Positions 24,642 to 37,020 are shown, numbered from the stretch's first letter. The stretch is DNA of 64,000 nt from Ryuthela nishihirai (GCA_038380435.1 JAWZYU010000019.1:18873801-18937800); one strand, 5' to 3'. Notes: generated by a model not told the origin, from the sequence alone. A program made the numbers and translations.

Positions 24642-24979
24642 GTTTTGGATTGTTTTACCTCTAAGTGGTACTTTTGTGAATACAAAGGAATAAATGGTAT
24701 GTGACAATGACCCCAAGCACTTTGAGAAAGATATGGAAGATGATCCACTAAAGTGTTGTTAGGTTTATATTGTTAGGAAACAAATATAAAGCTTCTCATC
24801 ATTGTTATCCAATGTGTCTTTGACTTGAACAGGGTGCTGTGCTCCTGAAGCTGTAACCATGGCTTAATATCTCATCTAATGGATGGTAGCTATTCCAAGC
24901 CCATCAGTGTCCCCTTTCTCATTGATGACAGAAAGCTGAGGGGAAAATTCTTGACACAATCAGTAATACCATGTTATAT
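24642..24979 (-). mobile_element. SINE-A, decayed and truncated at its head
   Basis: Recognised from TTGTTTTACCTCTAAGTGG to TTCCAAGCCCATCAGTGTCC. It is cut near 24975 by the start of the solo LTR, so the tRNA-like head is missing. Confidence 0.75.
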
Positions 24980-25743
24980 TGTGATGCCCCATCGTTCACT
25001 TTTACTTTACCTTAACCAGTTTTGCTTAATTTATGTTATATTTATCATTTTGGGGATTTTTATTTCCTTTTTGGCATCACAGCGCTCGTTTCCAAGAGTT
25101 AGGAGTTGCGCATGCGCAACTCTGATCTTCCGACTGTCACCCGCTAAAGCGCGTGCACAAGGACACCCCCCCTCTTGCATCATGGCTTGCGTCGTTCGTC
25201 GATTTATGTAAATGTCTTTCCCGGCGTGCAACATGACACGTGTGGGCCTCTGTAAGCCTCTTGTTAAAGTCTGGTGAAATGTCACAGTAGCACATAGTTG
25301 TTGTCAGATAGACAGAGCACATAGTAAGAAACATATAGTGAGTAGCACAGAGTCAGTATGTAGAAGTGAGTGAGCTCAGTAGAGCATAAGCATGTAGCAC
25401 GGAAGAGTGCTCAGTTAATGTATCTTCTTCATTGAAGTTTTGGTGAGTGATTTTTGGAAATAAATTTGTTATTCAAACCTTTCGAGTCTTTACTAATTTT
25501 TTTCTCTTGAGCAACGTGAATTAAGTTTTGATTGTGTTTAGATATTTTAAACTTGACAATCATTTTTGGATTCTTACTCATTAACACTCGCTGGTATTTT
25601 GAACCCTAATTTAACTTATTTTTTTGGCAATTGGTTAATTATTGCCTGGCGCCTGTCTCAGCTATCCGGAGCATAAAACTAATTGGATCAGAAAAAGGGT
25701 CCAAACTTAAAAGTATTTTGAATTTCTTTGGAGCGTTAAAACA
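24980..25743 (+). mobile_element. Solo LTR, copy 1
   Basis: A 764-bp segment from TGTGATGCCCC to GTTAAAACA that matches, in inverted orientation, 31916-32630. TG...CA ends and about 700-bp size fit an LTR. An AATAAA polyadenylation signal lies near 25460. A perfect 20-bp palindrome containing TGCGCATGCGCA is at 25103-25122. No internal retroelement genes are nearby. No clean target duplication for this copy. Confidence 0.75.
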
Positions 25744-25871
25744 AAGGTAATTATATAGGACAATGAGTAGAATGGCAGGCTTATAAATCTAGTTTCCAAG
25801 AAACATCAGATCATGAGCTGCCATGCTACTCATTGACCTATGTAATAATCTATGTATCATGGTCACATGTA

Positions 25872-27079
25872 CACTGCAGTGCCATTGAATTAGGGATAGG
25901 AGATGCTATTCAAATTCAGTACTGCAAGTCATGCATTTGCGCGCATGCCTGTCTGAAACTCTGGTCATATATAGCTGTCAGTTTTGGCTTTCCCAAGCAT
26001 TCGTCATGAGAAGCATAATGGAAAAGGCACAGGATTTGGATGCATTTGATAGAGGGCAGATCATAGGTGTCCGATGGATGGGACACTCGATCTCCAAAAC
26101 TGTCGACAAACTTGGATTTTTTCATACAACAGTTTCAAGTGTGTTCTGGGAATATGAAAATTTCGGCAAAAAAACAAGCACCTGGACAAACTGCAAAGGA
26201 CAACCAGCCTTGAATGATTGTGGGCTTCGCCATCTGACCTGCATTATATGGACCAATAAGGGCCACATATTATCTGAAATCACCTACCATCTGAATGCAG
26301 GTTTCAACCAGGAAGTCAGTGCATGGACCGCAGAACACTCACTTCATCGTCTCGGCTTCAGGAGTCGCTTACCTACAAGAGTCCCACTTCTAACGGGACA
26401 ACGCCGGGCTCAATGCCTCGTCTGGGCTAAAGAACATCAAAACTGGACCATCAAAAATTGGCAATGGATAGCCCTGGAGTGATGAATCCCACCTTAAACT
26501 TCATCACGCCAATGGGGGACTAAGGGTATGGCGCCAACCCCAAGAAGCCATGGATCCTACATGTCATGTAGGAACAGTACAAGATGGTTGTGGCTCAGTG
26601 ATGGCCTGGGGTGTCGTCAGTCTATGGGAACTTTGGTATGTGTACCGATGACTCTCAATGCATCCCAGCACGTAGAACTCATGGCTGACCATTTACACCC
26701 ATTTATGGGCATCATGCATCCCAATGGAGATGGCATCTACCAGCATGACAACTGTTCATCTCACAGGTCCAGGTTGGCTACTGCATAGTTGCAGGAGCAT
26801 TCTGCTGACTTTGAAATAATGAATTGGCTACCTAGAAGGCCCAGATTTAAATCCCATCAAAACCCTTTGGGATACCATCGAGTAGAGTGTTCGGGCCTGG
26901 GTCCCAACAGCCTTGAGAGAATCATGGACAACTCTGGAGGATGCATGGGTCGCCATACCTGTGTAACATTTATGCAAGCTTGTGGAGTCCTTGCCTCATT
27001 GTGTGGCGGCCATTATCAGGGCCAGAGGGGGTCCAACACGTTACTAGGCTGCTATCCTTAATTCAATGGCACTTCAGTG
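25872..27079 (+). pseudogene. Tc1-like transposon with decayed transposase
   Basis: Inverted ends of about 27 bp lie at 25872-25898 (CACTGCAGTGCCATTGAATT) and 27053-27079. Length about 1.2 kb, as expected for Tc1. The plus-strand transposase begins near 26009 and keeps an N-terminal helix-turn-helix-like region, then EHSLHRLGFRSRLPTRVPLL and the LVWAKEHQNWT block. The DDE region follows in other frames: MADHLHPFMGIMHPNGDGIY (around the second Asp) and a PWP-to-E block near 26820-26960. Frameshifts and a TAG in the DDE part inactivate it. A TA dinucleotide precedes the left end. Confidence 0.85.
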
Positions 27080-27469
27080 AATATCAGTATGAGAAAGAGG
27101 AATAGATGATAAAAATTAAAGATTCTAACAAATGACATTCATGACATAATGGGGCCAAAATTAATATTGGATATGACAACCATAAGCATTGATATAAGTC
27201 AAAACATGTTACTGCATCTATTCAGTCAGGTGTTCAGTACAATTCTAAGGAATATTTTTCCATATAACCTATAATTGTCTACAAAGTCCAATGATAGTCA
27301 TGGGTAGTTGAAGCATTCTAGTAATTTCCATCCCTACCATATCCTATAGATACTCAAATATCGCTAGAACTAGTGACCTAAAAAAAGGCCAAAAAGAATG
27401 TCAATTACAAGAAGAATGATGGAAGATACTAGCTCTGTGGTGCTGAGTGCTATCTCAGAAATTTCAACT
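27080..27469. other. Intron, no feature
   Basis: AT-rich; nothing recognised between the Tc1-like element and the next SINE-A. Confidence 0.4.
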
Positions 27470-27481
27470 TTACTCTACAGA

Positions 27482-27870
27482 GTTGGGTTGAGTTGTTTTA
27501 CCTCTGAGCGGCACTTTTTTGCACACCATGGGCTAAATGGCCAGGTCACATGGACCCCGAAGGCTCAGAGAAGGTTGGGGGAGGGGACCCACTGGAACAG
27601 CTGTTGGGAGACAGATGGTAGCCTCCCGTCAAGGTCATCCAGCGTGTTCTTTAAGGTGCACAGGGTATGGCTCTCCCGGACATGGGGCCACGGCTTAACG
27701 TCCCATCCGACGGACGGCGGCCTTTCCAAGCCCATCGGTGTCCCCTACTGACTGTGGGCAGGGCGGGGAATTTTGCGGAGATAAATCTCAACGCTGACCC
27801 AGCTGGGACTCGAACCTGGGAACTACAGATTACGAGCCTGGCACACTACTGACTGAGCCACTCCCACCCC
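27482..27870 (-). mobile_element. SINE-A, young full-length copy
   Basis: 389 bp, close to the consensus. On the minus strand TGGCTCAGTCAGTAGTGTGC and GGTTCGAGTCC give the A and B boxes. A 12-bp target-site duplication TTACTCTACAGA is at 27470-27481 and 27871-27882. Confidence 0.93.
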
Positions 27871-28604
27871 TTACTCTACAGAAGAATGAAAGAAGTACAA
27901 GTTGAAGATTGCTATCCATAATATAAGGTAATGAATGTGCCATTAACGAACATCAGAGGTGTACAGCTATTGTAGCTGAATGCATCTCATCACAACATCA
28001 AGGGTTTGTGCAAAATGTTGCTCCTGAATGAAAGTATTATTATTTTTCTCTGGCATTGCCACACATGCAAGCTGTTGCTGTATCCTAAACAAAAGCAAGA
28101 TTTGTCATTGAATACCCCATAATACTATTCTGCAAGCTAGTGGTTTCTGGCTTGCACCACAGTAAATGCCATCTTGAAATGATGATGACAATGAACTGGC
28201 AAGAATTAAAGTCAACAAAATGGATGCAAAAAACCAAACCAGAATCAGATTGGGCCTCTGCAGCACCAGCAATATCACAGTGGGACAGACATATAATGGG
28301 CCAATGACGGTTTGAAAAAGCATTTTTTTTTCATATTAATAATGTTTTTTTTATAATAACAATACTGAGAAACCTGCACTAAATTTTATGAATGAACAAT
28401 TTAATTTTTATTCAATAAGCAACCAATGCAGTCCAAAGAATTTTATTCTCAGAAGCAATTGGAAAAAGTCACCATCATAGTACATCCAGTTTCCAACTAA
28501 AACAAGTTCTACTAAAATGATTTTTAATATAGAACTGGTTTTCAACTAACATGACTGTCATTCAGTTTTATATGATTTCTCCACTACTTCTCTAAAATCA
28601 TTTA

Positions 28605-30325
28605 TATTAAGAGGGACATTCAAAAAGTTCTTGACATGCATCTGCAAAACAAAAACTATTGCACTTACCTCAGAAAAACTTTTACTGTCCTTCAAAGTAC
28701 TCCCCCCTCCCCTCCAGCATATATGCAAAGTTGCATATGTCTGTGCCAATTCAGGAATGGTGGCAATTTTAGTGGTACTCCTGTTAGAGAATACTCCACA
28801 ACTTTGAATGAATGCATTTTTCAAGGTCCTGCACTTGAAAAAAGGGCTTACCAGCAAAATCCTTTTTAATTTTTGGAAAACAACCAAAATATGCATGATG
28901 CAAGGTAGGGTGAATGTGCAGTATGAGGTAACTGTTTGATTTTTATCTGCTCCAGACAGGTCTAACTTACTGAGTTTTGTGAGCCACTGACATTGTCACG
29001 AAGAAGAACTCTTGACATGCCTGTGTCGTTAAGGAGATGAAGGAACAGCATCCAACCATTTTGGGCAAAACAATGTTGGCGTAGTATTGTGATTTATAGT
29101 CATGTCTTCAAGTAAGGTGTCCACGACTACCTCTCCTTGGAAATTGAAAAAAATTGTAAACATCCTCTTCCTTGAGTGAAAGTCTTATCAGAGGATTTGG
29201 GGACACGGTTTATCTTCTGCAACCCATAGTTGTTGATTTTTCTGTGAGTTATATAGTAATAAAACCATGTTTCATCACCTGTGGCAATATCTGTTAACTA
29301 TTTGGGGTCACTAGGTTCAAACATTGTCCACATCTCCTTGTACAAGTCGACTCTTGCCTTTTTTGCTGTCAGTTTGTGGAGCACCCATTTGATGCAGATC
29401 TTTGAAATGCTAAATGTCAATGAAAATTGTTTCCATACTGTCAGTCGTACACTGATATCCAAATGTATTACCTTAATAGTGACATGTGGGTTTCCTTTAA
29501 TGAGTTCACAACCAGCAGCGATGGTTATCTTGTTCATGGCCTCCTTTGGTTTTACTGCACAAGGGAGGTCTTCAAAGCTCTGCCATCCTTCTCTGAATTT
29601 TCCCATCCATCCTGTAACAATATGAAAAAGCATAATCCCCATATTCTTGTGATAAATTGGCGTGAATTTTTTTCATGTTGTCCCCAAGCTGGATCTTTGC
29701 AAAAATGTAAAATCTTTCCCTGTCTTTAGTAGGCTCCATAGCAACAGCACACAGATTTTGTAGATCGAACTTTACATGTTACCAGTGAAGAGTTGGATTG
29801 TTTTACCTCTGAGTGGCACTTTTTTTTGCACACAACTGGCTAAATAGCCAGGTCACAAGGACCTCGAAGACTCAGAGAAAGTTTGGGGAGGGGACCTACT
29901 GGAACAGCTGTTGGGAGGCAAATGGCAGCCTCCTGTCAAGGCCATCCAGCATATTTTTAAATGTGCGCAGGGTATGGCTGCACACGGGGCCACGACTTAA
30001 CATTCCATCCGACAGACGATGGCCTTTCCAAGCCCATTGGTGTCCCCTACTGACTGTGGGCAGGGAGTTTTGCAGAGTTAAATCTCAATGCTGACCCATC
30101 TGGGACTGAACCTGGGAACTGCAGATTACAAGACTGGTGCGCTACCAACTGAGTCACCCCTGCCCCATTCCCAGTGAACAGAGAATTGATGATATGGCCT
30201 TTGCTTTTAACATGTGATGAGAAATTTAGACTAGATTTCAAACAAGTCATAGCTCATTAACTTTGGAGGAACGAGGGCAAATCTAAAGACACGTGTTGAG
30301 AACTTTTTGAATGTCTTCCTCATTG
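28605..30325 (-). pseudogene. mariner-like transposon, split by SINE-A
   Basis: Inverted ends: 28609-28632 (AAGAGGGACATTCAAAAAGT) and 30298-30320, which reads inward as AGGAAGACATTCAAAAAGT. Removing the SINE at 29790-30170 leaves about 1.34 kb, the mariner size. The minus-strand transposase keeps the N-terminal half to WVLHKLTAKKARVDLYKEMW and then TGDETWFYYY, the first catalytic Asp. A decayed HDNA-like block (second Asp) is near 28990. Stops and frameshifts show it is inactive. Confidence 0.85.
29790..30170 (-). mobile_element. SINE-A inserted in the mariner-like element
   Basis: 381 bp with an 8-bp flanking repeat, CCAGTGAA (29782-29789 and 30171-30178). Somewhat diverged; the tRNA head on the minus strand is altered (TGACTCAGTTGGTAGCGCAC). 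Confidence 0.85.
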
Positions 30326-30329
30326 TATT

Positions 30330-31600
30330 TATTATATAAGATGTCTTGATGCTTGCCTAGCTCAATTACCTGATCTACTCTTGTGCAAAATTACAGCATT
30401 TCCAAAAAAATTTTCACATTTCCTTTATAAATTACTATTCAAACAGATGTAACATATAAAATATATTTTATAAAAAAAATAAATAACATTTTGAACCATT
30501 GCCGACTGAAGAACTCTAGAATGCAAATACATCAAATTTTGTGACACAGAAAATTACTGATGAAAATCATATATCACAAAAGATATTCTAAAGGTAAATG
30601 CAATTAAATATCTTGTGAGGGATAATGCCAGAGAGTTTTTCGTCTGGGGGCCATTCGGTGTTGGTCATATGGGTCGATTTTCTAATATCTGCCCATGCCA
30701 TTTTTTTGACTCTGTCCTGATCTCCACTTAATGGCTTAAGTTACCACCTGTGGTAAGTATCAGTAGGGCAAAGCAATTGTATCCATACTGTCTTTCTTAA
30801 GACTGTACTCCCAGAGAAGCTATCCTTGCGTTCATTATGATTGCATTATGATGGTGATACCATAAAATATTGTGTTTTATTACCAAGCTGCTTTCCAAAA
30901 TAGCAATGAACATTTTTGAACCTTCACTTATGAAAATATAAAATATTATATAGCTTAGTTAATTCTTTGAGTGCCAATTAACATGCTATCTGTACATGGC
31001 CTTCATAATTGTTATTGAGGTTCCTAATAGTTTCAACTCTGGTCTATCTATTCATACTATCTCTTGATTTTTTACAAGAAATTATGTATGAAATATAGAG
31101 GACTGTCCTGATCAATCCTTATAATTTACTTAACATCAATCTAATTGACCCTGTCAATCTAAGAGATATAAGTATATGAATAAATAATAAATATATTACA
31201 GTAACTATTGATCTATATCATGGTGATTACAATTTTATTAAACTTTCAATCAAATTACATATTATGATAATTGATATTTTTACAATATATTACTCCACTA
31301 TATATCCACACATATCTGATCATTTCTAATTAGTTATTAAGTTTTTGTGCATTTTCAATGCATTTATAATAACATCTGATACTGATATATTTTAATATAT
31401 AAAAACAAAATTAATAGAATCATATACAAAGCATAAATAAAATTTGTTACATATTTAAGAAACTGATATTTCATCAATTGGCTACAAAGGTTGGCAATAT
31501 TTTGTGAATAAGTTGACAATGGCATAAACTTTAAGTAATGCCTGCATAAAAGATATATTTGCACATCTCCCAATAATAGTATCCAGCAGTTGGGCAAACA
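30330..31600. other. Intron, no feature
   Basis: AT-rich; no recognisable element. An (AC)n microsatellite follows at 31607-31629. Confidence 0.45.
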
Positions 31601-31606
31601 GGCCAA

Positions 31607-31629
31607 CAACACACACACACACACACACC
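31607..31629. repeat. (AC)n microsatellite
   Basis: About eleven AC units in an unbroken run. Confidence 0.95.
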
Positions 31630-31669
31630 TGCCTGACCACTGGTCAAGAGTGCATGTGTTTTTCACAAC

Positions 31670-32760
31670 ATACTGGTGTTTGCTCTTCTTCAGCATGTCA
31701 CTGTTGGTGACAGCTTAATTACTATGCAAACTATTGAGTTTTATTCATTTTAACAGCTTTTGGCCCCCTGTCATTCCCCATGTACTTGACTGATTGGTCC
31801 AAAATTATGTAAGTTCTGGGGTGTGTTGCCATGGGCCCCCTTTTACTTATTGAGACCACCATCACCACACAAAGTTATGTTGACATACTCGCTGACCACC
31901 TACACCTGTTAATGGTGTAACACTCCAAAGATTAATAACTTTTAAGGTTTGGACCTTTTATCTGATCCAATTTATTCAAATTCTGGATAGCTCTATCGGG
32001 TGCCAGGCAATAATAACTTGCCAAAAAAGTTGAAATAGGGTTTGTTTACTTGCCAAGCATTACTTATCAAGTAAGAATTCAAAAATGATTGTCAAGTTTA
32101 AATATTAAATATAATAAAAAATTAATTCACATTGCTCAAGAGAAAAAATAACAAAGATTCAAAAGTTTCTAAAACAAAGTTTATTTCCAAAAATTCAACT
32201 CACCAAACTCAAAGTGAAAATGTCGACTACATCTCGAACAAAAACTCTGCTACTACATCTCAACTCATCACTATCTCACTACTTCATTACTACTACACAA
32301 TCTCTTCTCTTACTACACTCACTACACTAACTCTGTGACCTAACATCATCAGGTAATAACAAAAGGCTACAAAGTGTGTCATTTTGCATGCAAGGAAAGA
32401 CATTTGCATAAACTGATGATCGTGCAAGCTATGATGCAAGAGAGGGCGTGTCCTGCACATGCTTTAGCAGTTGTCAGTCAAAAGGTCGGAATTGTACATG
32501 CGCAACTCCTGCAGCTCGGACGAGGATCGAAAGTCCACAAAAATGAATTAAATCCCCAAACTGATAAATATAATGTAAATAAAGCAAAACTGGTTAAGGA
32601 AAAGTAAAAGTGAGTGGGTGGACCATCACAATGGATATTCATATCCCACAGCAGGATTCCTTCTTTCAACAAAACAATGCCCTGTCTCATCATTCCTTTT
32701 TGGAGGACTGGTTGGAGGAGTACCTCCTCCCCCCCCCCCCCCACCTCTTCCCAAAATGTT
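31670..32760 (+). pseudogene. Tc1-like relic interrupted by a solo LTR
   Basis: The plus-strand DDE part runs from GGTCCAAAATTATGTAAGTT, through LADHLHLL at 31885-31911, to the LTR at 31916. It resumes at 32631 with the block that ends in FFQQ-like and SHHSFLEDWLEE-like reading. The same family is found at 33.1-34.27 kb (inverted) and 45.2-46.26 kb. The right side stops at a C-run near 32740. Confidence 0.7.
31916..32630 (-). mobile_element. Solo LTR, copy 2, inserted in the Tc1-like relic
   Basis: 715 bp, reverse complement of 24980-25743. Ends read TGTAACACTCC on the left and GACCATCACA on the right. A 4-bp target duplication ATGG is at 31912-31915 and 32631-32634. Joining the flanks at the duplication restores continuity of the host transposon, which confirms the borders. 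A 4-bp duplication suits a Gypsy-type element, but the LTR alone does not prove the superfamily. Confidence 0.85.
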
Positions 32761-33098
32761 GCACAAAACATTCAAGTCCTTACTTATAACACAATTTCGA
32801 ACCTCGAATAGCTTTATGACTGTAGGATATCTGGAATCAGTTTGTCACTGTGATTTACTTTTAAGCCTTCCACTGAACTATAAATAATTTCATTTTTGTG
32901 AATGCTTACTGGTTTCTTTTGAGTTCTGTGAACAGAGAAGTTAATGCAGAAACCTGTGAGAGGATATATAGCTATACACTACAAACTTATTTTGTGGGCA
33001 AAAGCTAGTATATAATACTTAATGCCACACCATCAACCTGCAATGGTGATATCAGTACAGCACCATACCATGCATGCAGGTGTTTACTATGCATACGT

Positions 33099-34266
33099 AT
33101 ACTGAAAGGAAAATTTATTATACATACCCACGTAATAATGTGTGGGTCTATCTTTCACCCTCACAGCAACAGCAACATGTTGTGCATGAACTCTATGAAA
33201 AGTCAGAAATATTCAGGTGTTATTGCTGTCCATGATTCCAGAACAGCCATCCATAAAGGACCAAGAGTTGCCAGTGGTGGTTTTCAGACTCAAATGCATC
33301 ACTCTACTTTGTCACATAGATGCTCAATAGGGTTCAGATCTGGAGAGTGAGAGGGCCATTCAATGCTTCTGAACTCACTGAAATGCTCCTCTAACCAGTC
33401 CTTCTCCAAAAGGGAATGATGAGACAAGGCACTGTTTTGTTGAAAGGAATCCTGTTCTGGGATGAATAGCCATTAATGGGTGTAGGGGGGGGGGTTATGA
33501 TAACGGGGGGGAATTTATGATATGGTCAGTGAGTACACCAACATAACCTTGTGTGGTGATGGTGGTCTCAATAAGTAAAAGGGGGGGGGGGGCATGGCAA
33601 CACACTCCAGAATGTTACATTGATTCAAGTAGCCTGTAACACCGGGCCGACTTGACAGCTGGGGTCTATGGCCTCATATGGTCTACATCATGCATGCAAC
33701 CTCCCATTGGCATATTGTAGTTGGAACCTTGATTCGTAAGACCTAGTTCCTGTTTCCAGTCTTCCATAGTATAATGGTGATGTTCCTTCAGCCTCATAGT
33801 CTGGTGATGTGCTGTTAACAAGGGTACTCAATGCGGGCATTGGCTGCCATAGCCAAGTCATGCCATTGTAAGTAGAATGGTTTTTACACAAACCTTCAAA
33901 GCTGCCTCATCATTGAATGGCAATGTTATCATCTGCACTACAGCCTTCCATTCTGACATGGTACAGATGGTGCTCACCTAGAACTTTAATGGCCTGATTA
34001 TTGCCACATTTTTTCCCAGCAGCTGCAGGTTTTGCCAGTTTTGATGTAGTCCTGGTACTTAGGCTCAGATGTTCTGCAGTCACAGATATTGAGCATCCGA
34101 TCTTCCTTGCACTATCTGCCCACAATTGAAATTGTTTAGGTTGCTGTGCTTATCCATCATACAAGTTACAGGCATGCAAAGGATTTCAGCTGGCTGTTTA
34201 CTGTGGGGCAGTAGGGCAGGTTTGTGTATGGGTGCAGTGTGTACAATAAAATGTGCTTTCAGTCTA
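33099..34266 (-). pseudogene. Tc1-like transposon, decayed
   Basis: Ends are inverted: TACTGAAAGGAAAATTTATT near 33100 and its counterpart ACAATAAAATGTGCTTTCAG near 34243-34262. The minus strand keeps many transposase blocks in shifting frames. Examples are RLETGTRSYESRF (WSDESRF region), an ITTQGYVGVLTDHI block, and near 33400-33280 EKDWLEEHFSEF and WPSHSPDLNPIEHL, the third catalytic residue region. G-runs at 33485-33510 and 33581-33592 may be errors or slippage. Confidence 0.8.
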
Positions 34267-34301
34267 TAATGCCAGCATAATGAATGAGATACAGGTACAT
34301 A

Positions 34302-35990
34302 CACAGTTGTATCAGAATAATATGACCATACACGGAATCACAGTGTACCCACTCAGGCACATCACAAGAGTGCACATGACAAGGTCGACCACACAGAGAT
34401 ATAAGCGGCAGGCCAGGACAGATGAGCCATAGTGCATAACATGAGCACAATGGGCAGAGGTATTGATTTGACGGACATTCAAAAAGGAATGACCATCAGC
34501 TACCGCACCAAGGGTGAAAGCATCTTGGAAACAGCAGACTTTGTGGGCTGTTCACAATATGCTGTAGTAAGGGTGTACCAAGAATGGACCACTGGCACAC
34601 GGAGTACCTCCAGACGTCATAACTGTGGAGCCCCAAAGGCCATCGATTCCAGAGGAGAACATCACCTCCATCAACTGGTAAAGGGTAATTGACGTGCAAC
34701 AGTGCAGCAATTGGTCCCTCAAATGAATGCTGGGGCACCCAGGTATGTATTCCCGATAACAGTAGAGTGAAACCTGTTACACATGGCTCTCGGAGTTGAT
34801 GCTGCATAAAGGTGCCCATGTTAACCAAGGTCCATCAGCAACGATGTCTGCAGTTTACACGGGATTACCGTCATTGGACAGTGGATGAGTATAAAAAGGT
34901 TGCCTTCACCTATGAATTGAGGTTTCTACTCCACAGAAGTGACAGGTAATATACACGTGAGAACCAACACCCGGACACGCCTGTTGGTCAAGTACAGGCC
35001 GGCAGTGTGCATGTCTGGGGGATGTTTTCCTGGTATGCCTGGGACCGCTGGTACCATTGGATGAGTCCCTAAATGCCAATGGCTACCTGTCCATCCTCGC
35101 TCCCCCCCCCCCCCTCAAGAGGGAACCACCTTGTCATGGTGTGGGGGTGGGGCTGATGGCTCCGCTGACTGTATTGGGGGGTACCTTGGTTGGACGGGGT
35201 CTCGATGGAACGGCTGGGCCCTGGTGCAGTTGAGGGCTCCGCTAACTGGTATTTGGGAGGGTACCTAGGTCAGACAGAGCTCTGATGGAGGGACCTGGTA
35301 AGGCCTGACTAAGAGTTCTCACCACGGGAGCCGAGGCAACTTGGATCTATATATCCTTATTTGTAGCTAACCAGGGTGCAGATTAAATTTAGGTTTTCAC
35401 CAATGGATGAAGTTTACTTCTATAGTACTGTTCGCCATAGGGTTGTCATGGATGAGCTGTATCGTTATAGTACTGACTTGCCCCAATCATAGGTAGTGGA
35501 AAGCATGGCATTATCCCCATAGATGGTGTGCAGCCTCTGTGCTGCGGTACATCTGGGACTTGCATTTAATTAAGTTCCTGTCCATCCTCGCTGACCACAT
35601 GCATCCCTTCATGTTGGACATTTACCCTGGTGGTGATGGTGTCTACCAACAGGACAGTGAGCCCTGCCATGTTGCTAAAGCAGTGTGTGACTGGTTCTAG
35701 GAACACGATAGCAATATCTCCATTCTCCCTTTGCCAGCAAAATTGCCTGACTTCAATCCCATAGAGCACTTGTGGGACCATTTGGATTTACAGGTTCGGT
35801 GTGTGGACCCACAACCATGTCATCTCCAGAATCTCCATGCTCTGCTGGAGTCCGAATGAGCATGTGTGCCTCTGGCAACCTTCCAGGGCCTCATTGCATT
35901 CATGCCACGCAGTCTCGCTGCTCTCACCTGGGCCAAGGGTGGTTATTCCCATTATTAGGTAGGTGGTCATATTATTCTGATATGACTGTG
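34302..35990 (+). pseudogene. Tc1-like transposon of a second family, with nested insert
   Basis: 26-bp inverted ends at 34302-34327 (CACAGTTGTATCAGAATAAT) and 35965-35990 with TA on both outer sides (34300-34301, 35991-35992). Plus-strand transposase begins at 34432: MSTMGRGIDLTDIQKGMTIS, a helix-turn-helix with VVRVYQEW. Later blocks are ILADHMHPFMLDIYPGGDGV with the second Asp and LPDFNPIEHLWDHL with the third acidic residue. Several stops. The 475-bp insert at 35102-35576 splits it; without it the element is about 1.2 kb. Confidence 0.88.
35102..35576. mobile_element. 475-bp retroposon-like insert with 16-bp target duplication
   Basis: Flanked by a perfect 16-bp repeat CCTGTCCATCCTCGCT (35086-35101, 35577-35592). 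It starts with a C-run, then AAGAGGGAACCACCTTGTCA, and ends in an ATTTAATTAAGTT tail. Near the start two imperfect copies of an about 80-bp unit stand in tandem (GGCTCCGCTGACTG.. and GGGCTCCGCTAACTGG..). The long duplication and AT tail indicate target-primed insertion. No coding frame; the family is unknown to me. Confidence 0.75.
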
Positions 35991-36252
35991 TATTTACCTA
36001 TAAACAGGCTAACAGCAGGTGTTTAATGTGACTGTGAAGTGTTTACAGATATTACAGTACCAATTAATATTTTTAAAGCTAAAACTGAACATGTAGCTCA
36101 CAAAATTTAATTTTTTTTAACCTATTAGAAAATTCTGTCTATCCTATGTAGTCTCTATGATGAGATATTTGCTTTTGAAACATATAACAAATTTTATTAT
36201 GTATATTTTGTGTAAAAATATGGCTAAAGAATGCTATATTAAACAGGATTAC

Positions 36253-36309
36253 CTTGTCTTCTGTTTCTCTGGCTGCATCTAACAGATCGATTATTTCTTC
36301 ATTATACAG
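36253..36309 (-). CDS. KIF21-type kinesin exon c: LYNEEIIDLLD
   Basis: A 57-base, 19-codon phase-0 exon encoding LYNEEIIDLLDAARETEDK. It continues the conserved E(L/I)YNE strand of kinesin motors (the VNAQFME of the previous exon joins LYNEE). Acceptor AG follows a T-rich tract (plus-strand CT at 36310-36311). The donor is GTAATC (plus strand AC at 36251-36252). The exon is too short for a simple ORF scan and was found by reading the expected gap between the neighbouring exons. Confidence 0.9.
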
Positions 36310-36474
36310 CTTAAAAAATAAGAAAATTATTATTGATGAAATGCATTTAAATTAATTAATATACAGAAATATGGTTTCTACAAAAAAAAGGGTAGGAAAT
36401 TTATGATAACTGTCTAAGTTTTTCTTGAACCAAATTCTTCACAAAATTTGCAAGTACTAATTATATACATTGGG

Positions 36475-37020
36475 TCAAAAAGTAATGAACAGGGTTTTAA
36501 GGGAAATTACTTTTTAATTAGAAGACAAAATGAAAAACACATTAAGCCATTTGAAAATAGAAAATAGAACTGTTAATACAATAAGTGCAGATTATTATAT
36601 CAGATAAATGCTCAATATTTTTGTCCACACATCCTTCAGCTCTTGGTAATACATTCTCCATAACTTTTCTTAAAATCTCAACATTTAATGGAGTTCATCA
36701 TAAATATTACAATCAAATTGCAAATTATTTGTGGTTTGTTCCTTCCTATGTGCTCTTTCAAACAGTCCCACAGAAAATAAACCAAGAGCTGTGAGATAAG
36801 GAGCTATTGCAAGACAATAACATCATTAAACTATAAGGTGATTGGAAACAATTTTGAATAGTACTATCATTTCCCACACTGTATGAGCTGTGGTATCATC
36901 TTAAAATAACCATGTCACTTGATTCAATCCTTGTAAAGTAGGAATTAAAAAAGTTTCAACCATCTCTCAATTTCACTCTCTAGTCATGGCAACTGTCCAT
37001 GGAGAAGTGCTCCATCCATC
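36475..37020 (-). pseudogene. mariner/DDE-type transposase relic
   Basis: On the minus strand the reading keeps VTWLF.DDTTAHT (a D-containing WFQQDGATAHTA-like block near 36900). It is followed by APYLTALGLFSVGLFERAH, which aligns to the PPRSPDLTPCDFFLWG motif of mariner-like transposases with the third acidic site altered, and a decayed C-terminus. The plus-strand end GGGTCAAAAAGTAATGAACA near 36473 looks like a terminal sequence. No partner end was fixed. Confidence 0.65.
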
